From NCBI GenBank assembly GCA_964482955.1, contig CAYZZW010000006.1:27282-91281 (forward strand): DNA of 64,000 bases, read 5' to 3'. Below the pieces are notes generated by a model. That model made no database searches. It had not been told where the DNA came from and saw nothing but the letters and a program-made list of their open reading frames with translations. Positions 17,954 through 26,443 of this stretch are shown here, one piece after another. Position 1 is the stretch's first letter. Every line of letters starts with the position of its first letter. Position numbers and translations under genes: made by a program. Source of the DNA: JAPLSN01 sp964482955 (GTDB taxonomy: Bacteria; Spirochaetota; Spirochaetia; Treponematales; UBA12059).

Positions 17954-18676
17954 CTACTTCCTCGGCACGAGCGCCCGCCCCGTCAGCAGCCAACGCGCCC
18001 AGTCGGGGCGGCCGTTCGATTCGGCGCGGGCGGCGGCGGCTTCCTCGTCGTAGCGGACGAAGCGTATCGAGACGGCTGCATCGTCGAGCAGGACGTACGA
18101 AGCGTAGGCATTGAAGGTTTCCATGACGTGAGGCGGCGAGTCGTCGTCGTACGCGGGCAGGCCGACGCTGCCGGCGTTGATCAGCGTCGTGCCGTCGACC
18201 GAAACGACGCGCGGGACGTGGCTGTGGCCGAAGGCGGCCCTGGTCGTGGGTATGGCGCCGAGACGGCTCAGGATGGCCGCGGCGGATTTGACGCGGGCGT
18301 GGCCGTCGGACAGCTCTTCGAGAAAATAGTCCGTGTAGCTGCCCGGCGACGCGTGGAACAGGGTCAAGTCGCCGACCGTCAGGATCGGGGAGAACGACGC
18401 CAGCCACGCGAGCGAAGGTTCCGAGAGGCTGTCGCGCGTGAAGCGGAGGGTCGGCGAGGCGTCGGGCCGCCTGAGGACGTCGTCGTCGCAGTTGCCCATG
18501 ACGCCGGGGACGTGCCGTTCCATGAGGAAGCGCGCCGTCTCCTCGGGCCAAAGCGGGCCGTAGAGCGTGTCGCCGAGGTTGTAGACGGCGTCGGCCTTTT
18601 CCCGCTCGAGGTCGGCCCACACCGCCTCGAGGGCCGGCAGGTTGCCGTGGATGTCGGAGATCAGCGCGACGCGCAT
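17954..18676 (-). CDS. Calcineurin-like metallophosphoesterase (YfcE/MJ0936 type)
   Basis: A 240-residue phosphodiesterase-type protein. All five metal-binding blocks are present: SDIHGNLPALEAV, NLGDTLYGP, GNCDDD, HASPG and GHSHVP. Members act on phosphodiester model substrates; the physiological target here is unknown. It starts 17 bases after lgt and is the last gene of the 21376-17954 operon. The ATG at 18676 is the family start. A larger frame upstream runs through lgt in another frame and is a shadow. Confidence 0.9.
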   Translation of the reverse strand: MRVALISDIHGNLPALEAVWADLEREKADAVYNLGDTLYGPLWPEETARFLMERHVPGVMGNCDDDVLRRPDASPTLRFTRDSLSEPSLAWLASFSPILTVGDLTLFHASPGSYTDYFLEELSDGHARVKSAAAILSRLGAIPTTRAAFGHSHVPRVVSVDGTTLINAGSVGLPAYDDDSPPHVMETFNAYASYVLLDDAAVSIRFVRYDEEAAAARAESNGRPDWARWLLTGRALVPRK

Positions 18677-18693
18677 CGCCGTTTCCCTCGTCC

Positions 18694-19731
18694 CTATCGA
18701 CGCTTGTCGCTTTTCCCGGCGTCGGCGCCCGAACCGTCGGGGGCGGACTTGTCGGTTGAAGCCGGCAAGCCGGTTCCCATGCGTTCTTCGGGGGTGTACT
18801 TCCGGTTCTTCGTCGCGAAGACGAACAGGAGCCCGCCCGCGATCATGAGCAGGCACAGCACCTGACCTTGCGAAAAGTTCCAGGGACTCGAAAACAGGTG
18901 GATGTTCGCGTCCGGGTCGGCGAGCGGCAGGACGTAGCCGAGCTGGGCGTCCGGTTCGCGGAAGTACTCGACGAAGAAGCGCACGAAGCCGTAGCCGGCG
19001 ATGTACATGCCCGAGGCGAAGCCCTTCCACGGCATGCGCGGCCTCACGAGGAACCAGAGGACCAGCCACAGGAGGACGCCCTCGAACAGGGCTTCGTAGA
19101 GCTGCGACGGATGGCGCGGCAGGTTCACCATCGACGACGACGCCGTCATGCCGATCGCCTCAAGCGCCGTGCGCACCCAGGGTTCGCCCGCGCGGAAGGG
19201 TTCCGCGTTCGGGAAGACCATACCGAAGGGTGAGGTCGTCACCTTGCCGTAGAGCTCGCCGTTGATGAAGTTGCCGAGCCGCCCGAAGGTGTAGCCGAGC
19301 GGCACCGACACCGCGATCATGTCGGCCCACTGGAGATAATCGAGCTTGTGCCGGACGGCATAGATGATCGATCCGGCGAGCACGCCGATGAAGCCGCCGT
19401 GGAACGAGAGGCCGGAAAATCCCGTGAAGTGCCAGTTTTCGTCCACCGGCAGCACCGCGAGCCAGGGCATGCGGAGGAAGACGCCCGACCGGTCGTAGAA
19501 CAGGACGTAGAAGACGCGGGCTCCGACGATGAGCCCGAGGATCGCCGAGCCGAAGAAGCCGCCGATGTCGTCCTCGGAGAAGCCGAGCTTGCGGTTCTTC
19601 ACCTGCCATTTGAACAAAAGGTAGGCGACCGCGAACGCGACCACGTACATGAGGCCGTACCAGCGCAGCAGGGGAAAGCCCGGGATGATTTCGGGCCGGA
19701 TCCACGCGGGGAAATTCACGAAGGCGGGCAT
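18694..19731 (-). CDS. lgt: Prolipoprotein diacylglyceryl transferase
   Basis: Transfers diacylglycerol from phosphatidylglycerol to the lipobox Cys of prolipoproteins, in the inner membrane. The 345-residue protein has seven hydrophobic segments and the signature GRLGNFINGELYG, with the essential Arg and Asn, plus HGGF and the C-terminal GQVLCLLMI. There is a 40-residue hydrophilic tail not found in short homologues. It supplies the anchor for the lipoproteins encoded nearby. GGAGC precedes the ATG. Confidence 0.96.
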   Translation of the reverse strand: MPAFVNFPAWIRPEIIPGFPLLRWYGLMYVVAFAVAYLLFKWQVKNRKLGFSEDDIGGFFGSAILGLIVGARVFYVLFYDRSGVFLRMPWLAVLPVDENWHFTGFSGLSFHGGFIGVLAGSIIYAVRHKLDYLQWADMIAVSVPLGYTFGRLGNFINGELYGKVTTSPFGMVFPNAEPFRAGEPWVRTALEAIGMTASSSMVNLPRHPSQLYEALFEGVLLWLVLWFLVRPRMPWKGFASGMYIAGYGFVRFFVEYFREPDAQLGYVLPLADPDANIHLFSSPWNFSQGQVLCLLMIAGGLLFVFATKNRKYTPEERMGTGLPASTDKSAPDGSGADAGKSDKRR

Positions 19732-19765
19732 GCTCGCTCCTTGGGCGATACGGACCCGGGCGGCC

Positions 19766-20908
19766 TCAGGGCTTGAAGCCCTGCTGGATCGCCTTGGCCA
19801 GTTTGTATTTGTAGAGCTGGTTTTCCTTGCGGAGCTGGCCGATCTCGTACTGCTGGGACCGCACGGTCTCCACGAGGTCGGCCTGCGTGAGGGCGCCGGA
19901 CTGCAGGAGGTCTTCCACGTATTCCTCGCGCGCCTCGAAGTCGATCTCCGCCTCGAGCTCGGCGGCCTGGAAGGACTCGTCGAGCAGGTCTTCGGTGAGG
20001 AGCTCGTCCTCCTCGTCCTCCGCGGAGACGATCTTGTCCGCGATGCGGTAGACGGCCTGCGCCAGGAGCGACTGCGGCTTGTAGCGGATGACGGGGATGC
20101 GGCTCCCGAGGGCGATGTCCTGGAAGGCGTCTCGGGCGATGACGCCGAGGTGCTCGAGCCCGACGTTCAGGTACTCGCCCGCCGAGCGGCGGATCTTGGA
20201 CGCGCGGTCCGCGGTCTTCGGGTCCTCCAGCATGTTGAGGACGAGGCGCGGCCGGAACGCGGTCATCCGCCCGGCCAGCTTCGCGTGGCTCTCGGGATCG
20301 ATCTGCGCCACCTTGTCGAGGATCGCGGGGATGAAGATCTTCTGGAAGCTGGCGCCGTCCTTCCGGAGGCTCTCGAGGAACAGGAACGCGGGCGACTGCT
20401 TCTTGAAGCTCGAGTACATGAGCCGGAACACGGCGTTCTTGAGGAAAAGGTACGCGTTGAGCGTGGCCGTGAGGGCGGGCGTGGTCACCACGATGCCGCG
20501 CGAGGACATGAGGAAGAAGTCGAGGATGTTCGTGCTCGTGCCGGCGCCGAGGTCGAGCACGAGGTAGTCCGCCTCCATGCCGAGGAGGCGGCGGATGAGC
20601 GCGGCTTTCTGCTTCTGGTTGATGTTCGCGAGCCCGGGGATCTCGGCGTCGCCGGGGACGAAGCGGAGGCCGGGGTAGTCGGTGTCGAGGACGATCTCGG
20701 AGAAGTCGGAACCCGGCGTCGACAGGAAGGTGCCGATGCCCTTCTTGACGACCGGCATGCCGAGGATGATGTGGAGGTTCGAGGCGCCCAGGTCCAGGTC
20801 CGCGAGCACGACCCGCTTGCCCGCCTGGGCGAGCGCGATGGACAGGTTGGCCGCGACGAGGGATTTCCCGACGCCGCCCTTCCCGCTCGCGATCGGCAGT
20901 ATGTGCAT
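19766..20908 (-). CDS. MinD/ParA-family ATPase (FlhG-like) with C-terminal extension
   Basis: A 380-residue deviant-Walker ATPase: ASGKGGVGKSLVAANLSIAL (P-loop, signature Lys), LADLDLGASNLH, and LDLGAGTSTNILDF. The first 260 residues match MinD/FlhG proteins that place cell-division or flagellar machinery. The remaining 120 residues (EDEEDELLTEDLLDESF, a long acidic helix, then QQYEIGQLRKENQLYKYKLA) are an extra coiled-coil-like tail absent from MinD. No minC, minE or flhF is adjacent. Downstream of a small membrane protein gene and 34 bases before lgt, it belongs to the same operon. Confidence 0.8.
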   Translation of the reverse strand: MHILPIASGKGGVGKSLVAANLSIALAQAGKRVVLADLDLGASNLHIILGMPVVKKGIGTFLSTPGSDFSEIVLDTDYPGLRFVPGDAEIPGLANINQKQKAALIRRLLGMEADYLVLDLGAGTSTNILDFFLMSSRGIVVTTPALTATLNAYLFLKNAVFRLMYSSFKKQSPAFLFLESLRKDGASFQKIFIPAILDKVAQIDPESHAKLAGRMTAFRPRLVLNMLEDPKTADRASKIRRSAGEYLNVGLEHLGVIARDAFQDIALGSRIPVIRYKPQSLLAQAVYRIADKIVSAEDEEDELLTEDLLDESFQAAELEAEIDFEAREEYVEDLLQSGALTQADLVETVRSQQYEIGQLRKENQLYKYKLAKAIQQGFKP

Positions 20909-20926
20909 GCCCTTCCTCCCGGTCGC

Positions 20927-21376
20927 CTAGTCGGCGCTGGCCTGGTCGTCGACCGCGGCGGGGGTCGGGGTAACGGACGCCGCGGACGCGCGGACGAGGG
21001 ACGCCGCGCAGAAACCCGCCACCGCCAGGTCGTAGCCGAGCGCGAGCGCCACCACGCCGAGCCGCGACGCGTCCTCGGGGGCGAGGCCCTGGCCGGCGAC
21101 CAGCGCGAACACGCGCGTCGCGGCGAAGGGCAGGAACGCGGCGGCGCCGACCGCCTTGGCGAACGCGACGAACGACGCGAGCCGCCCGCCGCCCTCCCCG
21201 TCGCGCCAGAGGAAAAAGAGCGCCGGCGCGCAGAAAAGCTGCGGCAGGATCATCGCCCGGAAGAGGAGCTCGCCCTCGGCCGAGGGGGAGACGACGGACC
21301 TGACGACGGCCGATAGGGCCGCGAAACGGACGAATTCGAGCGCGGCGCCCGCGAGATACGGTTTCTTCCTATTCAT
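20927..21376 (-). CDS. Small membrane protein, function unknown
   Basis: A 149-residue protein with four predicted hydrophobic segments (AALSAVVRSVV, MILPQLFCAPALFFLW, AKAVGAAAFLPFAATRVFAL and LGVVALALGYDLAVAGFCAA) and a hydrophilic tail. It has no motif that I recognise. It heads the operon with the MinD-like ATPase and lgt, 18 bases upstream of the ATPase, so it may be a membrane partner of that protein. Confidence 0.6.
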   Translation of the reverse strand: MNRKKPYLAGAALEFVRFAALSAVVRSVVSPSAEGELLFRAMILPQLFCAPALFFLWRDGEGGGRLASFVAFAKAVGAAAFLPFAATRVFALVAGQGLAPEDASRLGVVALALGYDLAVAGFCAASLVRASAASVTPTPAAVDDQASAD

Positions 21377-21387
21377 AATGCGCCATC

Positions 21388-21416
21388 AGTCTAAAGACCG
21401 CCCACCCACCCGTCAA
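21388..21416 (-). promoter_or_regulatory. Promoter of the membrane protein-MinD-lgt operon
   Basis: TTGACG (21411-21416), 17 nt, TAGACT (21388-21393) on the minus strand, 11 nt before the ATG at 21376. Confidence 0.65.
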
Positions 21417-21434
21417 GCCTTCCGTAATCGAGGA

Positions 21435-21465
21435 TTGACCCGGAACGGAGAAAGCGTGGTACATT
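21435..21465 (+). promoter_or_regulatory. ctpA promoter, leaderless type
   Basis: TTGACC (21435-21440), 19 nt, TACATT (21460-21465), then 7 nt to the ATG at 21473. No ribosome-binding site fits between. Confidence 0.5.
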
Positions 21466-21472
21466 CTACGCC

Positions 21473-22927
21473 ATGGCCACCAAACGTTTCCCCGGCCGCG
21501 ACGCGATCGCCTGGATCGCCTTCGCCGCCCTCCTCCTCGTCTTCTCGAGCGCCCTCGCGTTCGCCCAGGACCGCGACAACGACGCCTACTTCGACACCCT
21601 CCGCTCGGTGTTCGACTTCGTCATGAACAACTACGTCGACGAGGTCGATCCCCAGGTCCTCTACGAGGGCGCGATGAAGGGCATGCTCGATTCGCTCGGC
21701 GACCCGTACTCGACTTACATGGACGAGGCGCTGACGAGCGATTTCAACGACACGACCACCGGCAACTTCGGCGGCCTCGGCCTCTACATCCAGAAAGTCG
21801 CCCCCGACTCCCTCAAACCCGGCGACAGTCCCTACGTCGAAATCGTGGCGCCGATCGAGGACACGCCGGGCGCCCGCGCCGGCATCCGCCCGGGCGACTA
21901 CATCTCCGAGATAGACGGCGAGTCCACCGCGCCGCTCACGATGGACGAAGTCCTCCTCAAGCTCCGCGGCACGCCCGGCACGCAGGTGACCATCACCGTG
22001 CTCCGCGGCGAGTCGATCACCTTCAAGTCGACCATCACCCGCGCCGTCATCGAGGTGCCGACGATCAAGAAGGCGATGCTGCCGGACGGCACGGCCTACC
22101 TCCGCATCATCGAGTTCACGCCCCAGACGCCCACCCGCATCCGCGAGGCGATCGACTGGTTCAAGTCGCAGGGCTACCGGGCGATGGTGATCGACCTCCG
22201 CAACAACCCCGGCGGCCTCCTCGCGTCGGTCATCTCCATCGCGGACCTGTTCCTCGCGGACGGCGTCATCGTCTCCACGAAATCGCGCGTCGTCTACGAA
22301 AACGCGGTCTACAAGGCCAAGCCGGACCTGGCGGTGCCAGCCAACGTGCCCATCGTCGTGCTCGTCAACAAGGGCTCCGCGAGCGCCTCCGAGATTCTCG
22401 CCGGCGCCCTCAAGGACCACCGACGCGCCTACCTCGTGGGCGAGAAGAGCTACGGCAAAGGCGCCGTCCAGCAGATCATCCCGCTCGGCGACGGCTCCAC
22501 CGGCTTCAAGCTGACCATGTCGCGCTACTACACCCCGAGCGACGCGAACATCGACAAGAAGGGCATCCAGCCCGACCTCGAGATCCTCGAGCCGGCGCTG
22601 TCACCCGAGGCGGAAAAGGACCTCACAAAGCTCTTCGAGGACAAGACCATCGAGAACTGGGTGAAGGCCCATCCGGAAGCGACCGAGAAGGAGCGCGCCG
22701 CCTTCGTCCGCGGCCTCATCTCGGGCGGCGTCCGCCTGGACGAGCGCGTGCTCGGGAAGCTCCTCCGCAACGAGTTCGACAAGACGAAGGACGCGCCCGC
22801 CTACGACCTCGATTACGACCTCCAGCTCCAGGAGGCGCTCAAGCTCATCAAGTCGGGCCAGCTGCCCTCGCTCCTCTCGCGGACGAAGACCGTCCGCGAG
22901 CTCCAGGACGCCTCCGCGAAGAAATAA
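21473..22927 (+). CDS. ctpA: S41-family carboxy-terminal processing protease
   Basis: A 484-residue periplasmic serine protease with a signal peptide (to about residue 31, FSSALAFAQ). It has a PDZ domain (about 110-190, GIRPGDYISEIDGE) and the S41 catalytic core. The catalytic Ser304 lies in GSASASEI and the general-base Lys329 in SYGKGAVQQ, as in the Prc/CtpA Ser-Lys dyad. A 100-residue C-terminal helical extension follows. Family members trim envelope proteins. It is first of the ctpA-rsmE-glycosyltransferase operon, and its TAA overlaps the rsmE ATG. Confidence 0.95.
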   Translation: MATKRFPGRDAIAWIAFAALLLVFSSALAFAQDRDNDAYFDTLRSVFDFVMNNYVDEVDPQVLYEGAMKGMLDSLGDPYSTYMDEALTSDFNDTTTGNFGGLGLYIQKVAPDSLKPGDSPYVEIVAPIEDTPGARAGIRPGDYISEIDGESTAPLTMDEVLLKLRGTPGTQVTITVLRGESITFKSTITRAVIEVPTIKKAMLPDGTAYLRIIEFTPQTPTRIREAIDWFKSQGYRAMVIDLRNNPGGLLASVISIADLFLADGVIVSTKSRVVYENAVYKAKPDLAVPANVPIVVLVNKGSASASEILAGALKDHRRAYLVGEKSYGKGAVQQIIPLGDGSTGFKLTMSRYYTPSDANIDKKGIQPDLEILEPALSPEAEKDLTKLFEDKTIENWVKAHPEATEKERAAFVRGLISGGVRLDERVLGKLLRNEFDKTKDAPAYDLDYDLQLQEALKLIKSGQLPSLLSRTKTVRELQDASAKK

Positions 22928-23784
22928 TGCGACAGTTCGTGCTGCCCCCGGAATATTCCGGGGGCGACGTCCTCGTCCTGACGGGGGACCGCGCCCGCTA
23001 CTTGCGGAAGGTCCTCCGCCTCGGCCCGGGCGACCGCTTTCCCGGCATCGACGAACGGGGCCATCGCTACGAACTCGAGATCGCCGACGCCGACCGCGCG
23101 CGGGTCCGCCTTCGCGTCCGGCCCGCGAACGCGGCCAGCGCCTCGGGCGGCGCCGCCGACGGCGCGGTCTTCCTCGCCGACGTCCGACCGGGAACCGCGG
23201 CAAGCGCGACCGGCGCGACGAACGGCATCACCGCCCCGACGGGCGAACCGGTCCGCATCACGCTCGCGCAGTGCCTGCCCAAAGGCCCCAAAATGGACCA
23301 GATCGTGCGCCAGGCCGTCGAGGCGGGCGTCGAGCGGATCGTCCCCGTCCTGTCGTCGCGCTCCGTGGCCACGGGCGACGAAGGCCCCGGCCGCCTCGAG
23401 CGCTGGCGGCGCGTCGCGCGCGAAGCCGTCCAGCAGTCGGGCTCGGGCGCCGCGCCGACCGTCGACGCGCCCGTCCCCCTCGCCCGGCTCGCGGACGCGC
23501 TCGGCCCCGCCGCCGACGGCGAGCTCCGCCTCTTCCTCCACGAGCTTCCCCTTGCCAGCGCCACGCTCCACCGGTATTGTACGGTACCGCCCCGATCCGT
23601 CGTCCTCTGCGTCGGCCCGGAAGGCGGACTGTCATCCGAAGAGACCTCGCTCCTCGAGGCGGCGGGCTGGAAACCGCTCTGGCTCGGCCCGACCGTGCTG
23701 CGCGCGGAAACGGCCCCCATCTTCGCCGTCGGAGCCCTCCGGATGATCCTCCTGGAGCGTGCATCATGGACACCGAACGCATAA
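22927..23784 (+). CDS. rsmE: 16S rRNA m3U1498 methyltransferase
   Basis: A 285-residue SPOUT-fold RNA methyltransferase that N3-methylates U1498 of 16S rRNA using S-adenosylmethionine. Diagnostic blocks are GDRARYLRKVLRL (N-terminal PUA-like domain), QCLPKGPKMDQIVRQAVEAGV, and the knotted cofactor site LCVGPEGGLSSEE, followed by LGPTVLRAETAPIFAVGAL. An insert of about 35 Ala/Gly-rich residues (70-105) lies between the PUA-like domain and the knot. Its ATG overlaps the ctpA stop. Confidence 0.95.
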   Translation: MRQFVLPPEYSGGDVLVLTGDRARYLRKVLRLGPGDRFPGIDERGHRYELEIADADRARVRLRVRPANAASASGGAADGAVFLADVRPGTAASATGATNGITAPTGEPVRITLAQCLPKGPKMDQIVRQAVEAGVERIVPVLSSRSVATGDEGPGRLERWRRVAREAVQQSGSGAAPTVDAPVPLARLADALGPAADGELRLFLHELPLASATLHRYCTVPPRSVVLCVGPEGGLSSEETSLLEAAGWKPLWLGPTVLRAETAPIFAVGALRMILLERASWTPNA

Positions 23785-24512
23785 AACGCGTTTCCATACT
23801 GAAAGTGCCCGTCGACATCCTCGCCGAAGAGGACATCGAGGACGTCGTCAAGTCGATGTTCTCGGACGGCCGCAACCACCAGATCGTGCTGCTTTCGCTG
23901 TGGGACCTCATGAAGGCCCGCCGCTTCGCGGACTTCCGCACCATGATCAACGGCGCGTCCCTCGTCATCCCCATCTCCTCGGCCATCGTGAAGGCGGCGA
24001 GGTTCCTGAAGCGCGCGGAACCGGTGCGCTACCAGCCCTTCGACTTCGTCATCAAGCTGCTCAACGTCCTCGACCGCTGGAACAAGACGGTGTACCTCTT
24101 CGGCGGCACGCGGAAGACGCTCGCCAAGGCGGAGCGCAACCTGCGCGACACCTACCCGAACGTCCGCATCGTCGGCCGCTACCACGGCTGGTATCCGAAG
24201 GCGATGGAACCCGCCATCGTCGAGGCCGCGCGCAAGGCCACGCCCACGCTCCTCCTCGTCGGCCAGGGCGTGCCCGGCCGCGAACGCTGGATCCCGCGCG
24301 CCATGAAAGCCTTCAACTCCGGCCTCTACCTCTGGTGCTCCGACCTCTTCGACGTCTTCGCCGAGCGCAGCCCGAAGCCCTCGCGTGCGCTCTTCGACAA
24401 GGGACTCGAGTGGCTGCCCTACACCGCGCGCCACCCGTGGAAGGCGGTCCGCTTCCTCACCTTCCTGCGCTTCAAGTTCCTGTTGCTTTGGTACCGCATC
24501 CGCGGGCTGTGA
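23766..24512 (+). CDS. WecG/TagA/CpsF-family glycosyltransferase
   Basis: A 248-residue member of the WecG/TagA family, GT26, which transfers N-acetylmannosamine-type sugars to lipid-linked acceptors at the membrane. It shows the family order: ILKVPVDILAEEDIEDVV, HQIVLLSLWDLMKARR, NGASLVIPISSAIVKAARFL, VYLFGGTRKTLAKAERNL, VRIVGRYHGWYP and LLLVGQGVPGRERWI. The last basic segment (WKAVRFLTFLRFKFLLLWYRIRGL) is the amphipathic membrane anchor. It overlaps the rsmE end by 19 bases. There is no other polysaccharide gene in the window. Confidence 0.88.
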   Translation: MDTERIKRVSILKVPVDILAEEDIEDVVKSMFSDGRNHQIVLLSLWDLMKARRFADFRTMINGASLVIPISSAIVKAARFLKRAEPVRYQPFDFVIKLLNVLDRWNKTVYLFGGTRKTLAKAERNLRDTYPNVRIVGRYHGWYPKAMEPAIVEAARKATPTLLLVGQGVPGRERWIPRAMKAFNSGLYLWCSDLFDVFAERSPKPSRALFDKGLEWLPYTARHPWKAVRFLTFLRFKFLLLWYRIRGL

Positions 24513-24526
24513 CGCCAAGGATATTT

Positions 24527-24605
24527 TGCCACGGAGCGAAGCTTAGCGAGTACCCGAGCGTTGGCGCAGAGACACACAGGAAGACGAGAGAGTAAAAACT
24601 CGCGA
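24527..24605 (+). repeat. Degenerate CCACGGAG-type dispersed repeat fragment
   Basis: The gap between the glycosyltransferase and the HExxH lipoprotein gene starts TTGCCACGGAGCG and continues with CAGAGACACACAGGAAG. This is similar to the arms of the element between dnaJ and dnaK (62411-62578) and to the CCACGGAGACACGG family of small repeats seen in many environmental genomes. No gene is visible here. Confidence 0.35.
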
Positions 24606-24643
24606 ACCATACGCGCCGAATATGCGCTGTTCGGCAGGGGCGT

Positions 24644-25699
24644 TTACCGGAACGCGGGCAACTTTTCGAAGAGCGCGGGCAAGTAAGCTTCAAAGGACTG
24701 ACCACTCGTTTCGTATCCTTCGAGAAGTTCGTAGAACGGCTTCACGAGCGTCAGTCCGCCCTTCGTCTCCCGCTCCGCGTCGCCGGCGCTCCTCTGAAAC
24801 ATGCGGTTGTCCAAAGCCCGGACCAGGCACTCGTAGGCGAACACGTCCACGCTTCCGTAGGAGCGCCTGAGCGGGCCGTTCTTCCTTGCGTCGAAATACG
24901 CAGCGAGCTTTGGCTTGAACGGCCGGTACGCGGCCACGACGAGTCCGTTGACGTACGAATGCAGGTACTCGTGGGCGTTCAAGCCGTTCGAGTGGCTGCC
25001 GGGGCTCTCGACGCTGTAGCGGTACTTTTCGAATTCGGCGCCGATCGCGCTGTAATGTTCGTCGAGCAGATTCGGGACATTGGCGATCACGTACGTGTCC
25101 GGCCTCGGCGCGCGCAGGTACGCCCATACCGCGCGGAGATCGGCGGATACCCGCCCGGCGTCGTACGAGGCTATTTCCTCGAGGTACGCGGGTTTCACTT
25201 CGTTCCACACGGTTTCGAGTCCGGCCTTTTCCCAGAAATCGTTGAGCAGAGCCGGGAAACCGGCAAGGCGCGCGAGCGCGTGCGGGTAGCCGTACTCCGC
25301 GTTCGGCCGTATCCGCCTGAAGGGATGGTCGGAGCTGAGACCCAGCGCGTAATCCTGGTAATGGAACGGGTACAGACCGACCCGGTCGTACCAGCGCTTC
25401 CATTCGGCCGTTTTTTCCGGACAGGCGGCCAGGTTCGCGGCCACCCGTTCGCGCACGAGCGCGCGTACCGGATGCATCGCCTCGCCCTCGGCTTCGTCGT
25501 CGAAGCCCATGGCGTTCGCGAACGCCATGACGGCGAACACGCGCCGGTCGGCCACCGCGATGAAATCCGCGTTGCCGACGATTTCGTCCGCATGCTCGAA
25601 CCGTACGGGTTCGACGAGTTTTTCGTCGAACGGCGCGGGTCCGCAGGCGGCCAGAATGGTCGTCATCGCACAAACAAGCACGCGATCTTTTTTCGTCAC
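24644..25699 (-). CDS. Predicted zinc metallopeptidase lipoprotein (HExxH)
   Basis: A 351-residue lipoprotein. The GTG start at 25699 has GGGAAT upstream, and the signal peptide ends in lipobox LAAC (Cys about residue 19). The key motif is NAHEYLHSYVNG near residue 230, an HExxH zinc site in a helix, with a downstream conserved YECLVRALDNR that may provide the third ligand. Upstream blocks, such as GLSSDHPFRRIRPNAEYGYP, have no clear relative, but the arrangement resembles the DUF4932-type metallopeptidases. Peptide substrate unknown. A frame open to 25804 lacks a signal peptide and is rejected. Confidence 0.6.
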   Translation of the reverse strand: MTKKDRVLVCAMTTILAACGPAPFDEKLVEPVRFEHADEIVGNADFIAVADRRVFAVMAFANAMGFDDEAEGEAMHPVRALVRERVAANLAACPEKTAEWKRWYDRVGLYPFHYQDYALGLSSDHPFRRIRPNAEYGYPHALARLAGFPALLNDFWEKAGLETVWNEVKPAYLEEIASYDAGRVSADLRAVWAYLRAPRPDTYVIANVPNLLDEHYSAIGAEFEKYRYSVESPGSHSNGLNAHEYLHSYVNGLVVAAYRPFKPKLAAYFDARKNGPLRRSYGSVDVFAYECLVRALDNRMFQRSAGDAERETKGGLTLVKPFYELLEGYETSGQSFEAYLPALFEKLPAFR

Positions 25700-25865
25700 T
25701 TGATTCCCTCTCAATGCGGAGTCCGGAACGCCGCGAAACAATAACGTTTGAAGCACGGGTACGCAAATCCCGTCTTTGACGAAGACGGACGCAAGCCGTA
25801 GCATGAATACCTTCCTATTAAAAAAAGGCGCGCTTTGCGTGTCGACTTGCCAAGCAAGGTATCAG

Positions 25866-25871
25866 TATAAT
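25866..25871 (+). promoter_or_regulatory. -10 element of the 25941 gene
   Basis: TATAAT at 25866-25871. There is no good -35 at 17 nt (TCGACT at 18 nt is the nearest); TTGCCA at 13 nt is too close. The leader is about 65 nt. Confidence 0.4.
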
Positions 25872-25940
25872 CTGCGGGCGCACGACCCGGACCGCGGCCT
25901 CTCCCGCGCGCCCTCATCGCGTGCGCGGGGAGTGCCCACG

Positions 25941-26432
25941 ATGAAACGAACCGCCATCGCCCTCGTCACGCTGCTCGCGGGAGGGATTCTCTTCGCGCAA
26001 GCCGAAATCAAGGCGTTCCCGCTGCGGGACGCCGCGAGCGGAAAGACCACCCTGTTCGCGAACGATCTGACCGTCGAGTCCGCGACCGCGATCCTCGAAA
26101 CCTGGGGCTATTCCGCGAAGCCGCTCGTCGGCACCTGGTACCGCGTCCGCAAGGGCGAAATCGTCGCGGCGGAGATCGGCTTTTCGGCCGCGGGAACCCT
26201 CGAGCAGATCAACCTGCTCTCGCCGGACCTCGCGTTCGAGACCATCGTCGTGGGCGCCCGGCTCGTCGACTATTCCAACTACTACAAGGTCCAGGATTTC
26301 GACGACACGCTCGGCTACATCTCCGTGCCCGTCTACGTCGGCACCGAGGCGAAGTACGCCTGCCGCGCGAAGTGCTTCCTCACGAACGGGCGCATCACGC
26401 AGATCCGCGCCAACTTCGCGAACCTGCGCTGA
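25941..26432 (+). CDS. Small exported protein, function unknown
   Basis: A 163-residue protein with a Sec signal peptide (MKRTAIALVTLLAGGILFAQA) and a mature domain of about 140 residues of alternating strands and helices. Blocks are NDLTVESATAILETWGYSAK, LVGTWYRVRKGEIVAAEIGF, DFDDTLGYISVPVYVG and RAKCFLTNGRITQIRANFAN. No family recognised. GGGAG precedes the ATG at 25941; the frame is open further upstream but the promoter is there. It lies 11 bases before the PhzF-like gene and is in operon with it. Confidence 0.55.
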   Translation: MKRTAIALVTLLAGGILFAQAEIKAFPLRDAASGKTTLFANDLTVESATAILETWGYSAKPLVGTWYRVRKGEIVAAEIGFSAAGTLEQINLLSPDLAFETIVVGARLVDYSNYYKVQDFDDTLGYISVPVYVGTEAKYACRAKCFLTNGRITQIRANFANLR

Positions 26433-26443
26433 AGGCGATCGGC

